DNA of 47,529 nucleotides from Dehalococcoidia bacterium. GTDB lineage: Bacteria > Chloroflexota > Dehalococcoidia > Lucifugimonadales > UBA1123. The position numbers and the translations under genes were made by a program. Of this stretch, positions 41,477 to 47,529 are shown one piece after another. The notes beneath the pieces are model-generated. The model worked only from the letters and a program-made list of their open reading frames with translations, had not been told where the DNA came from and made no database searches. Within the stretch, counting starts at the first letter, position 1. Each line of letters starts with the position of its first letter. Location: NCBI GenBank assembly GCA_009838465.1, contig VXRN01000022.1, forward strand, positions 1-47,529. Direction: 5' to 3'.

Positions 41477-41710
41477 ATGACACGCACATTCAGAATCAAC
41501 CGAAGAACCTATAAGCCTGTCCCTGACAGTCGAACACCGCGCCGGGCGGGGTATCGCAGTTACCAGGGACGGGAAGAGGTGCGGCTGGATATGCCTATGG
41601 AACGGGGCGCGAAGGCGAAGCGTGATTTTAGCAAAGCGAAGCGCAGAGGGGACAAACGGGTTGTGCGGACGGCGGTCGAGGAATTAGCGTGTGGGGTACA
41701 GGATATGTAA
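41477..41710 (+). CDS. Island basic small protein, paralogue 1 (subtype A)
   Basis: A 77-residue, Arg/Lys-rich protein, the first of four paralogues in the island. Shared core: RTFRINRRTY, PDSRTPRRAGYRSYQ, then a subtype-A block RLDMPMERGAKAKR, and KAKRRGDKRVVR. The length is very uniform between copies (74-78). The high positive charge suggests binding to nucleic acid, but no known domain is evident. The start is at ATG 41477 rather than ATG 41441, because similarity to the other copies begins there. Upstream the segment ACGCCAAGGACGTAAGCATC is shared in part with copies 3 and 4. Confidence 0.7.
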   Translation: MTRTFRINRRTYKPVPDSRTPRRAGYRSYQGREEVRLDMPMERGAKAKRDFSKAKRRGDKRVVRTAVEELACGVQDM

Positions 41711-41807
41711 CCTCCGGCTTTGCCGTAAATCTCCACACTGTTCCAGAAAGCCTAGACTTGCTCCAAAACTGGCCAGAGTCAATGCGCCACTCAGTTAGCC
41801 ATTATGG

Positions 41808-42467
41808 TCACGTACTCAGGATTCGGATTAGGTCTTCTACGTGCTGTGGACCGAATTGGAATTCATCTCTGCCCCTGGTGACGTGATGGACTACGCTGTT
41901 ATCTTCGTTCTGGGCGTAAGCCAGTAGTTGGCCGCTGTTCGGGAAGTAATCCTGAACCAGCGCGTTGCGCCTGATTCGTGTGATGTCAGGACTTCCTCTA
42001 CGAACATATATTGTTGCCCCTCTCCTGTTCCAATGGAATCTGTGGTCTATGCTTGATGGCCCCCGAAGCCCAACAGCTTGCGGTGGCACTGGTTCGTCAA
42101 CTGCAATATATTGGTCGGGAAAGGCTTCTCGAAGTCTGACCAAGACCGTCACCATATTCATGCTGATTGCAGTATGTTCCTCCCAGTTGGAAGCTTGGAA
42201 CCCCTTAGCAGGCTGCTGAAAAGCGTCGCTCTCAGACCCATTCTTCCGCACCCTAGTAGTCCTGTCTGTTCCGCCTCCCAAGCGTCTCAGGATACCGAAG
42301 AACACCAACAGGCCGATAATCACCAAACACCCTACAACCCACTCGCCGAGTGTTCCAGATCCGTCAGAATGGATGAAGGTGTAATAGGCTGAACACCCTC
42401 CTATCAACGCGATTGAGACAAGAAGGCCGACTAGACAACCGCAACCACCATCGTTGTCCATTTTCAC
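41808..42467 (-). CDS. Unknown membrane protein with soluble C-terminal domain
   Basis: A 219-residue protein. There are two N-terminal hydrophobic segments (about 9-29, CLVGLLVSIALIGGCSAYY; and 41-60, WVVGCLVIIGLLVFFGIL), then a charged soluble region of about 150 residues ending EFQFGPQHVEDLIRIL. Family unknown. The minus-strand ATG at 42467 follows GAGAGGTG. The coding sequence at 42206-42222 contains a 17-base sequence identical to the end of the IS1182-type remnant at 46009-46025, so part of this gene may derive from an IS end. Confidence 0.6.
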   Translation of the reverse strand: MKMDNDGGCGCLVGLLVSIALIGGCSAYYTFIHSDGSGTLGEWVVGCLVIIGLLVFFGILRRLGGGTDRTTRVRKNGSESDAFQQPAKGFQASNWEEHTAISMNMVTVLVRLREAFPDQYIAVDEPVPPQAVGLRGPSSIDHRFHWNRRGATIYVRRGSPDITRIRRNALVQDYFPNSGQLLAYAQNEDNSVVHHVTRGRDEFQFGPQHVEDLIRILST

Positions 42468-42753
42468 CTCTCTGTAACCTGCCAGAGCCTACGACACAGC
42501 CCCGCCTGGCCTTCCAGAAATCACTTACACGACAGGAGCAGACTCTATTGGACTCGGAATGGAGATTGGGATTCGGCTAATAGCCCGGTGAACGACTAGG
42601 GACGATCACGCGCCTCGACGCTTGTCTAAGGTGGTCGCCCCCAGGACTCATTCTGTTGGTATGCTGTTCTCTGAGGTCTTGAAGCTCTGCATTCATGTAG
42701 GCACCTCCTTTCTATCCCCAAGTCCGAGTCCAACCACTCTCACATTTCTAAAC

Positions 42754-43350
42754 TCAGTTGCAGGAGAACAGTCCGCCGCCTTTTTTCTTCCTACTGACTA
42801 CGGTAAAGACATCCCGATCATCTTCGAGGGTTATAGTGAAGCTGGCTATCCCGTCTTCGTAGGAGTCCGCGTTGGACGCCGATTCAACAAACTCGCCGGG
42901 CATTGCTACATTCCAATACACACGGAATTTGATGATGTCGTCGACTGAGCCGAAGGGGTTATTCTGTAACTCGGCTTCCTGGTCTGGGTCAACAAAGGTA
43001 TTCAACATCCGCGCCGTGTACTCCACATACTCATCGTTCTCCGATACCGAAATAGAAATGGCCTGTCCTTGACCCTCGCCTATGAATCCGAGTTCGGTAT
43101 GTGGTAGGTCATTGCACTTGATCGAGAGCTTCTCGTAGCTTGTATTGACTTCGCATGAGGCGGGAATATCATCCACGTCTAAGCCACCGGAGCCAGTCAT
43201 CATCTCGGCTATCGGACCCTCGGCCTCGATACCGATTGTATGGACAATGTCCTCCGCCGACTTAACTTCCGTGTCGATACTCATAGTGATGCTGCCACAG
43301 GCGATGGCACCCAGTACGAATAGCACCGAAACCAGCCCTTTTATCTGCAT
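42754..43350 (-). CDS. Putative lipoprotein of unknown function
   Basis: A 198-residue protein with a short lipoprotein-like signal: MQIKGLVSVLFVLGAIAC, with Cys18 in a somewhat loose lipobox (AIAC). The mature part is acidic and beta-rich with two further Cys (ASCEVN, IKCNDL), possibly a disulfide. It ends in a basic KKKGGGLFSCN tail. AAGGAG lies six bases before the minus-strand ATG. A surface-exposed or periplasm-facing role is inferred. No family is recognised. Confidence 0.65.
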   Translation of the reverse strand: MQIKGLVSVLFVLGAIACGSITMSIDTEVKSAEDIVHTIGIEAEGPIAEMMTGSGGLDVDDIPASCEVNTSYEKLSIKCNDLPHTELGFIGEGQGQAISISVSENDEYVEYTARMLNTFVDPDQEAELQNNPFGSVDDIIKFRVYWNVAMPGEFVESASNADSYEDGIASFTITLEDDRDVFTVVSRKKKGGGLFSCN

Positions 43351-43492
43351 TGCTGTCTCCTTCGAGTCCCCTGTGGATTAACCGTCCTCTCACCGACTTG
43401 CCCTCCGAGCGTTCAAGCCTAGCACACGGTGAGGAAGGCGTTCCAGAACTCACCGAGGAGTTGCTATTCTGTGACCAAAGGAGGAAAGTGCA

Positions 43493-43720
43493 TTGAATAC
43501 GCATGAACACGAAGCAATCTTGAGAGTTCTCAGTGCCGCACACGATCAGGGTAAAGGCGGACTAGAAGGCGCGGAAGTCTATCGGGCGGTGACGGGCAAC
43601 ATTGATAAGGCAGGTGAAAGCAGGTATCGGAGAATCCTCAAGGCATTGGCGAAGCAAGGCAAGGTCGTCAACGACACTAAACAGCCTCACGCAAGAGGTC
43701 AATGGCGGATAGTCAAGTAA
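43493..43720 (+). CDS. Small winged-helix-like protein
   Basis: A 75-residue protein with a winged-helix look: helices AILRVLSAAHD and AEVYRAVTG, a recognition-like YRRILKALAKQGKVV, then a wing ending RGQWRIVK. The TTG at 43493 is well supported by AAAGGAGG at 43477-43484. It resembles in layout the protein at 45176-45445. It lies immediately before the HEPN-like gene, so it may be its regulator. Family uncertain. Confidence 0.6.
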   Translation: MNTHEHEAILRVLSAAHDQGKGGLEGAEVYRAVTGNIDKAGESRYRRILKALAKQGKVVNDTKQPHARGQWRIVK

Positions 43721-43806
43721 AACCCGACCTTGGCGCACATACCCCGGTTTGCGATAATTTACAGCAGGTGGGTAAGACGCGATTCGTGAATGGTAGAAGA
43801 GACTTA

Positions 43807-44382
43807 ATGAGTAAATCCATGCAGACTAGACAATCGAATCGAAAGATTCCTATTTCCATTTATGACCACGAAGGGGTATTGGACTACTTCAATGCGCCTT
43901 TCCCTCACGAGCCGGACGATCCGCGAAAGCTGGGGTTCAATGTCGGGAAGTGCATTATCGGTACATATCTCATCGAATTGCTGCTTCAGCACGCGCTTGA
44001 TGATGATAATGTTAAGTACAGACCTTCCCACAATCTATACGAGTTGTACACGCGATTGCCCCGTCCACGTCGTGATGCGGTTGAAGCTAAGTACATTGAA
44101 CTTCTTCAGAGCCACAGGGAACGGACTTGGGATGTAGCCGAGACAGTATTGTCATTCCTGCAATACTTGGGAAAGAAGCCTCTCGTTGATTTCCGTTATT
44201 ACTGGAAGGCGCGACGTAAGGACGACGGACTGCTGTTTTCTCCGGACATAATGTACGACGTCGTGTATGCGCTGTTCATAGCATTGCACGACTATCCTGA
44301 GTCAGGGCCTCCAGTAAAGCGTTATGACACGAGGTTCGATTCGTTGGAGGACTCCTTCAAGACAAGCGGAATGCTTAGGTGA
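43807..44382 (+). CDS. Unknown helical protein, possibly HEPN-like
   Basis: A 191-residue helical protein. The segment GKCIIGTYLIELLLQHALDD followed by PSHNLYELYTRLPRPRRDAV resembles HEPN-type domains, where a helix pair is followed by a SHxLxxL motif and an Arg-rich helix. The catalytic RxxxxH motif is not clear. The ATG at 43807 (GAAGAG upstream) is preferred. An in-frame ATG at 43702 overlapping the previous gene, with AGAGG before it, would add 35 low-similarity residues. The end of the gene abuts basic paralogue 2, whose GTG lies eight bases downstream. Confidence 0.6.
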   Translation: MSKSMQTRQSNRKIPISIYDHEGVLDYFNAPFPHEPDDPRKLGFNVGKCIIGTYLIELLLQHALDDDNVKYRPSHNLYELYTRLPRPRRDAVEAKYIELLQSHRERTWDVAETVLSFLQYLGKKPLVDFRYYWKARRKDDGLLFSPDIMYDVVYALFIALHDYPESGPPVKRYDTRFDSLEDSFKTSGMLR

Positions 44383-44389
44383 GTTCCCT

Positions 44390-44626
44390 GTGTCCCGAAC
44401 CTACCGCACATCCCGCCGAACATTCTCCCGCGTGCCGGATTCACGTACTCCGCGCAGTCCTGGCGCGAGAGGCTACCAGACATACAGGGACGGGAGTACG
44501 CTGTTGGACTCTCCGATGGAACGGAGCAGGGTTAAGCGTGGGGTGAGTAAGGCGCGGCGGCGGGGAGATGCGCGGGTGGTTAGGTCGGAGGTCGAGGATT
44601 ATGGCTTTGAGGTACAGGGTATATAA
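44390..44626 (+). CDS. Island basic small protein, paralogue 2 (subtype B)
   Basis: A 78-residue, Arg-rich paralogue of 41477, 45552 and 46976. It shares SRTYRTSRRTFS and DSRTPRSPGARGYQ. It then has the subtype-B block YRDGS...DSPMERSRVKRGVSK followed by ARRRGDARVVRSEVED, best matched by copy 4. The start is GTG 44390, eight bases after the HEPN-like gene, so unlike the other copies it has no divergent partner and no conserved upstream motif. It may be translated together with that gene. Convergent with the membrane protein at 44634-45197. Confidence 0.7.
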   Translation: MSRTYRTSRRTFSRVPDSRTPRSPGARGYQTYRDGSTLLDSPMERSRVKRGVSKARRRGDARVVRSEVEDYGFEVQGI

Positions 44627-44633
44627 TTCCCTT

Positions 44634-45197
44634 TCAGTCCGTTCGGGTATCCGACCCCCTGAAACTCAACGTTAGAAGCCGTAGCGCGAACTCCAAGCCG
44701 ATAACCGCTCCGAGATAGTACAGTAGCGTCTCCCACTGGACTAGGTCGAAATTAGCCCAGAGCGCTTCAGCATACTGGATTGATTCCTGCACGCTCCCGA
44801 CGAATAATGTGCTGTCCACGAGCATGAAGCTCAGCAAGCCAAGCGGCACGATCCTGGCAATATCGGCGGCCAGTTGTTCACTGTAATAACAACTGACGCG
44901 GACCGCGCCGACCACGCCCATACTGATAAGCATGATAGTCTCGAGCTGGTCGGAACTCACCACGTACAGCAGCGCGGTCAGTACCGCGAACCACAGAAAT
45001 ACACAGACTGGATAAACCAGCAGGTACAGCAACAGGTACAGGACTATCGAGAAAGCCTTCGGAAGGTTGAGCGTGAATACATCCCTACGGCTTAGGAAAC
45101 GGTAGAAGCGAAATACAAAGAAGGCGTAGGCGGTTATGCCTGCGATGGTCAATGCGAGTGGCAGAAGGGTTTCGATCACTGAGACACATACCGCCAT
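44634..45197 (-). CDS. Unknown multi-pass membrane protein
   Basis: A 187-residue hydrophobic protein with about five membrane segments (near 8-30, 46-75, 85-102, 115-135, 155-180). No motif is recognised. Its minus-strand ATG at 45197 lies inside the end of the winged-helix-like gene (22-base overlap), so the two are translated from one message and may work together. Convergent with basic paralogue 2. Confidence 0.6.
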   Translation of the reverse strand: MAVCVSVIETLLPLALTIAGITAYAFFVFRFYRFLSRRDVFTLNLPKAFSIVLYLLLYLLVYPVCVFLWFAVLTALLYVVSSDQLETIMLISMGVVGAVRVSCYYSEQLAADIARIVPLGLLSFMLVDSTLFVGSVQESIQYAEALWANFDLVQWETLLYYLGAVIGLEFALRLLTLSFRGSDTRTD

Positions 45198-45445
45198 GTA
45201 TGCGCTTGGCCTTTTGAGCTTCTATCTACATGGCCTCTCCCAATCAGCCTCGTCAAGACGCCTTCACAGATACTACGTTCTGGGTTTTGAGTCATACCGC
45301 CTGTCCATGCGGGCAACTCCAACGCCTCTACAACTTGGCTGGTTGTCAGATACTCAGGCGCGTGAGCCCGTAGCACGTCAAGGACGGCCTCTGCTATCGT
45401 TGCCTCTCCCAACTCGAAAAGGCGGCGGCGTTGCGGTACGTCCAT
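45176..45445 (-). CDS. Small winged-helix-like protein upstream of a membrane protein
   Basis: An 89-residue protein. Helices EATIAEAVLDVLRAHAPEYL and TTSQVVEALEL lead to a GVLTRLIGRGHVDRSS helix-turn and a wing, HTWRYVSQ, consistent with a winged helix. A strong AGGAGGG lies seven bases before the minus-strand ATG. It is followed by an overlapping membrane-protein gene and is divergent from basic paralogue 3 (106 bases between starts). The layout resembles 43493-43720. Confidence 0.6.
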   Translation of the reverse strand: MDVPQRRRLFELGEATIAEAVLDVLRAHAPEYLTTSQVVEALELPAWTGGMTQNPERSICEGVLTRLIGRGHVDRSSKGQAHTWRYVSQ

Positions 45446-45551
45446 GCCTGTACCCTCCTAGAACATCATAATACACGCTTACCAGGAAATCCGACTTGAA
45501 ACCCCGCGTGAAGGACGTAATACTCAAGTCATTGTACGCGGAGTCTCAATC

Positions 45552-45776
45552 ATGTCCCGAACCTACCGCACAAGCCGAAGAACATTCTCCCGCGTGACGG
45601 ATAGCCGAACTCCGCGTTCGCCTGGATACCGAAGTTACCAGGGTAGGCGCGGAGAAGTTCGGCTAGACAGCCCGTTGGATAGAGGGGCGAAGGCGAAACG
45701 AAGTTACAGCAAGGCGGTGAGACGCGGGGACAGGGTTGTGGTCAGGTCGGAGATGGACGAATTAGCGCGTCGTTAA
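45552..45776 (+). CDS. Island basic small protein, paralogue 3 (subtype A)
   Basis: A 74-residue paralogue: SRTYRTSRRTFS, DSRTPRSPGYRSYQGR, subtype-A block EVRLDSPLDRGAKAKR, then RRGDRVVVRSEMDEL. ATG 45552 is taken. The conserved upstream motif (GTGAAGGACGTAATACTCAA) lies about 20 bases further away than in copies 1 and 4. An ATT at 45531 occupies the position equivalent to their start and is in frame, so a seven-codon N-terminal insertion is likely. The stop codon directly abuts the IS1182-type remnant. Confidence 0.7.
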   Translation: MSRTYRTSRRTFSRVTDSRTPRSPGYRSYQGRRGEVRLDSPLDRGAKAKRSYSKAVRRGDRVVVRSEMDELARR

Positions 45777-45934
45777 ATTCTGTATGTTGTTCCCTTGTCG
45801 AAGTCGTCGGACATGCGGGAAAGTACATCGTCAGCGACCTGCTTGATGGTTCTGAGAGGGTGGTTTGGAGGGACTCGCTCATCGAGGTTGACGAAGGCGA
45901 GCATGGTTGACTGTGGGTTGTGTTTGCCTCTCAT
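45773..45934 (-). pseudogene. N-terminal fragment of an IS1182-type transposase
   Basis: The minus frame gives 53 residues starting MRGKHNPQSTMLAFVNLDE and continuing RVPPNHPLRTIKQVADDVL, the familiar N-terminus of IS1182/IS5-related transposases. AGAGGAG lies eight bases upstream. After a DDFD segment the similarity ends and the frame stops. Intact enzymes have over 400 residues, so this is a deletion remnant without DDE residues. Confidence 0.85.
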
Positions 45935-46025
45935 CGACGATCTCCTCTGTTGTCGCTGATGGAGCTATTTTACTCCAACGACCCAGTGGAAACCGCCTAC
46001 GCAGCCTTTTTCAGCAGCCTGCTAG
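45773..46025 (-). mobile_element. IS1182-type element remnant
   Basis: The right border carries CTAGCAGGCTGCTGAAAAA (minus strand), typical of IS1182-type ends. The element reads leftward into a truncated transposase gene (45773-45934) and stops abruptly at basic paralogue 3. Only about 250 bases remain. The border also cuts the gene at 46011-46496. Confidence 0.75.
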
Positions 46026-46496
46026 ATGTCGAGGTAGTCCACGCTCCCAATCTTTGGGTTGTTCGCGTATGACCTGGGGCGCAAGGGCGATTTGCTTTTC
46101 ACAGGCTTCGAGGGCAAGTGTCAGCGAGTTCTGGTCCCTGTTACGGTCTCGGTAATAAACCTGAATCATGCAGTCGTAAATGAAGTGACGGTCTATCGTC
46201 GCGCCTATCTCGGCTTCTTGCCTCTCAACGGACTTAGCCACTATGCGCCGAGCCAACAGTATGTCATCTCCGGTTAGAAACCAGGTGTCGGCGAGTGCCA
46301 AAGAGCCTGTAAACCCCTGGGACAGGTCGGGATGGGTAAGACTACGCACGTCGAACTTGCTTGCAATGTAACGCTGTTCCTCTCGCGCGAACTCGCTACA
46401 CCACCATGAAAGGAGATTGTCCGTGTCGGCAGATTCCTCTCGCGCATTGCCGAGAGTGATTCTCGCTTCTACGGCCCGTTTTATCCTGTCTAGCAT
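46011..46496 (-). CDS. Unknown protein, 3' end truncated by the IS remnant
   Basis: A 161-residue soluble helical protein. The middle (TWFLTGDDILLARRIVAKSV) and the C-terminal LTLALEACEKQIALAPQV look TPR-like. GGAG lies seven bases before the minus-strand ATG at 46496. The last residues (HLAGC) are read from the IS1182-type end, so the original C-terminus was lost by the insertion. Function unknown. Confidence 0.55.
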   Translation of the reverse strand: MLDRIKRAVEARITLGNAREESADTDNLLSWWCSEFAREEQRYIASKFDVRSLTHPDLSQGFTGSLALADTWFLTGDDILLARRIVAKSVERQEAEIGATIDRHFIYDCMIQVYYRDRNRDQNSLTLALEACEKQIALAPQVIREQPKDWERGLPRHLAGC

Positions 46497-46570
46497 GTTT
46501 TACTCCGGCGAAGCGATGGCTCACCCTATCACACGCTTCCAGAGATTTGACAGGAGTCGTCAGATTTCTT

Positions 46571-46873
46571 CTACAAGTCAACTATTTTGGAATTGAGTTC
46601 GTGAATGCGTTTGGCGATGTCAACGGCTTGTTCTTCGTCCATCGCCGCCAACGTTGCCTTGACCGTGCCTTCCCCTTCGTCCGTTTGGTCAGGGTTGTTC
46701 ATGTCTCTTAATATGCGCCGATGTTCTTCTCGGTATTCTGACGGTATGGCGTCTTGAATCAAATGAATCTCAAGGTATGCTCCAAACAGCCGTTCCCTAA
46801 CACTGCCTGGATGAGTCGCTAATGTCCAAACAGCCCATTCCAACTTTTCCTTTGCGTAAAACCCGTCAGCCAT
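46571..46873 (-). CDS. Small unknown acidic helical protein
   Basis: A 100-residue protein, MADGFYAKEKLEWAVWTLAT at the start and DEEQAVDIAKRIHELNSKI at the end; acidic and helical. No family recognised. AAGGATAG precedes the minus-strand ATG. It is divergent from basic paralogue 4 (102 bases between starts), repeating the arrangement at paralogues 1 and 3. Confidence 0.55.
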   Translation of the reverse strand: MADGFYAKEKLEWAVWTLATHPGSVRERLFGAYLEIHLIQDAIPSEYREEHRRILRDMNNPDQTDEGEGTVKATLAAMDEEQAVDIAKRIHELNSKIVDL

Positions 46874-46975
46874 ATTGCTATCCTTAAACCATGATTGATA
46901 ATCCTAGCGTAAACAAACCTTGATGTTCCAGAACTCCCCTTGGCAAGTCCACGCTGAGGACGCGATAATTCAATC

Positions 46976-47212
46976 ATGTCCCGCACTTACAGAATCAGCC
47001 GAAGAACCTATTCTCCGACGTCGGATAGCCGAACGCCGCGCACACCAGGCTCGCGCACTTATCAGGTGTATCGAGATGGATCCGTGACCTTCGACGACCC
47101 GATGGAGCGAAGCCGGGTCAAGCGAGGGGTGAGCAAAGCCCGGCGGCGCGGGGACAGGGTTGTGGTGAAGGCAGAGATGGATGAATTAGAGCGTCGCAGA
47201 GTAGTGGAATAG
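46976..47212 (+). CDS. Island basic small protein, paralogue 4 (subtype B)
   Basis: A 78-residue paralogue: SRTYRISRRTYS, DSRTPRTPGSRTYQ, subtype-B block YRDGS...DPMERSRVKRGVSK, then ARRRGDRVVVKAEMDELERR. ATG 46976. The upstream motif CACGCTGAGGACGCGATAAT ends nine bases before the start, as in copy 1. At nucleotide level the copies are clearly diverged, so the family is old rather than a recent duplication. Confidence 0.7.
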   Translation: MSRTYRISRRTYSPTSDSRTPRTPGSRTYQVYRDGSVTFDDPMERSRVKRGVSKARRRGDRVVVKAEMDELERRRVVE

Positions 47213-47475
47213 GGGCACGAGTTCAGGCAATCAGGTCATCCATGTGAGACACATTAACTCCGCCGTCAAGAATTTCATCGGGTTGATGCGCCACTGATTC
47301 TGCGATTACCATAGTTCAAGTGGGACACGTCTCTGGGGCGACTGATAGGATGGTTTTACTCGCGGTCATCGGCGATACGTTACTTTTCGGACACTCCGCT
47401 CTGTTCCGCCCTTCCCTCAAGCATCTATGTCGTAGGGGCGCCTTCACAGACGATTTTCCTGAACATCGCAACTAA
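47213..47475. other. Right-hand intergenic stretch
   Basis: About 260 bases between the last basic paralogue and the IS5-family end. I see no gene, RNA or clear repeat in it. Confidence 0.35.
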
Positions 47476-47529
47476 GAGGGTGTCTGAGAAGTGTTAAAAT
47501 CATCCCATCATGAAGCGTAAACCGTATCC
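47476..47529 (+). mobile_element. Left end of an IS5-family element (cut by window edge)
   Basis: GAGGGTGTCTGAGAAGTG at 47476-47493 looks like an IS5-family terminal inverted repeat. A start codon at 47510 opens MKRKPY, matching the usual beginning of these transposases (M-x-R-K-P-Y-P). Only seven codons are in the window, so completeness cannot be judged. Confidence 0.6.

Larger units (their letters stand above)
37410..47529. mobile_element. Genomic island integrated at tRNA-Ser (left part)
   Basis: The tRNA-integrase junction, absence of housekeeping genes, many small unknown genes on both strands, base composition different from the core, and IS remnants together indicate an integrative element of at least 10 kb. 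Content: integrase, a two-repeat membrane-anchored protein, four paralogous basic small proteins interspersed with unrelated small genes, an IS1182-type remnant and an IS5-family end. No conjugation, capsid or replication genes are visible in this part. Confidence 0.75.

Noticed and set aside
42622-42948. 108-codon plus-strand frame over the end of the lipoprotein gene
   Set aside because: The minus-strand gene has a signal peptide and good ribosome binding site. The plus frame has no supporting signal.

Overview
The window reads as chromosomal DNA of an uncultured bacterium, most likely a member of Chloroflexota close to the Dehalococcoidia/SAR202 lineages. That placement is an inference from gene content: a luciferase-like flavin monooxygenase, family III (CaiB/BaiF) CoA transferases, a DUF2520 protein beside panB, an alkyl-DHAP-synthase-like flavoprotein, SMP-30 and P1-peptidase genes, and a trehalose block with a GH15 enzyme. 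Core genes look GC-rich. Several inserts are visibly more AT-rich.

Layout. 1-1702: end of an unknown gene coupled to a large PIN-domain protein (accessory). 2010-2702: small membrane protein. 3183-8257: DNA repair and housekeeping run (recA with an SOS-like operator, recX, CNNM/CorC-type protein, histidine phosphatase, tilS), mostly joined by ATGA start/stop overlaps. 8274-9884: two-gene NAD salvage operon on the minus strand (nicotinamidase, then nicotinate phosphoribosyltransferase). 10181-12435: SMP-30 protein and a luciferase-like monooxygenase, convergent over a terminator hairpin. 12436-16342: accessory stretch with dispersed repeats, a small zinc-knuckle-like protein, an orphan ribbon-helix-helix antitoxin and an AT-rich ParA-like three-gene module. 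16579-24045: paired family III CoA transferases (the first lacks the catalytic Asp), cmk, plsC, glmS and an MFS transporter. 24113-25711: FAD-linked oxidase. 25823-27487: XRE-ImmA/IrrE plus DUF4411-type PIN toxin module that looks damaged (HQxxH instead of HExxH, and a 1-base frameshift in the toxin). 27626-32573: P1 peptidase, DUF2520 protein, panB, TPR protein and SulP transporter. 32802-36955: trehalose block (GH15, otsB, otsA), bracketed by an 88-bp repeat in inverted orientation.

37342 to the window end is a genomic island. It starts with tRNA-Ser(UGA), whose 3' end is the likely attachment site, followed by a P4-type tyrosine integrase and about 9 kb of small unknown genes. The most striking content is a family of four paralogous, very basic 74-78-residue proteins (41477, 44390, 45552, 46976), all on the plus strand. 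They are interspersed with unrelated small genes: winged-helix-like, HEPN-like, lipoprotein and membrane proteins. Two subtypes alternate A-B-A-B, and three copies share a short upstream DNA motif. The island also carries an IS1182-type remnant that truncates a neighbour, and the left end of an IS5-family element at the window edge. No rRNA, CRISPR array or complete transposon was seen.
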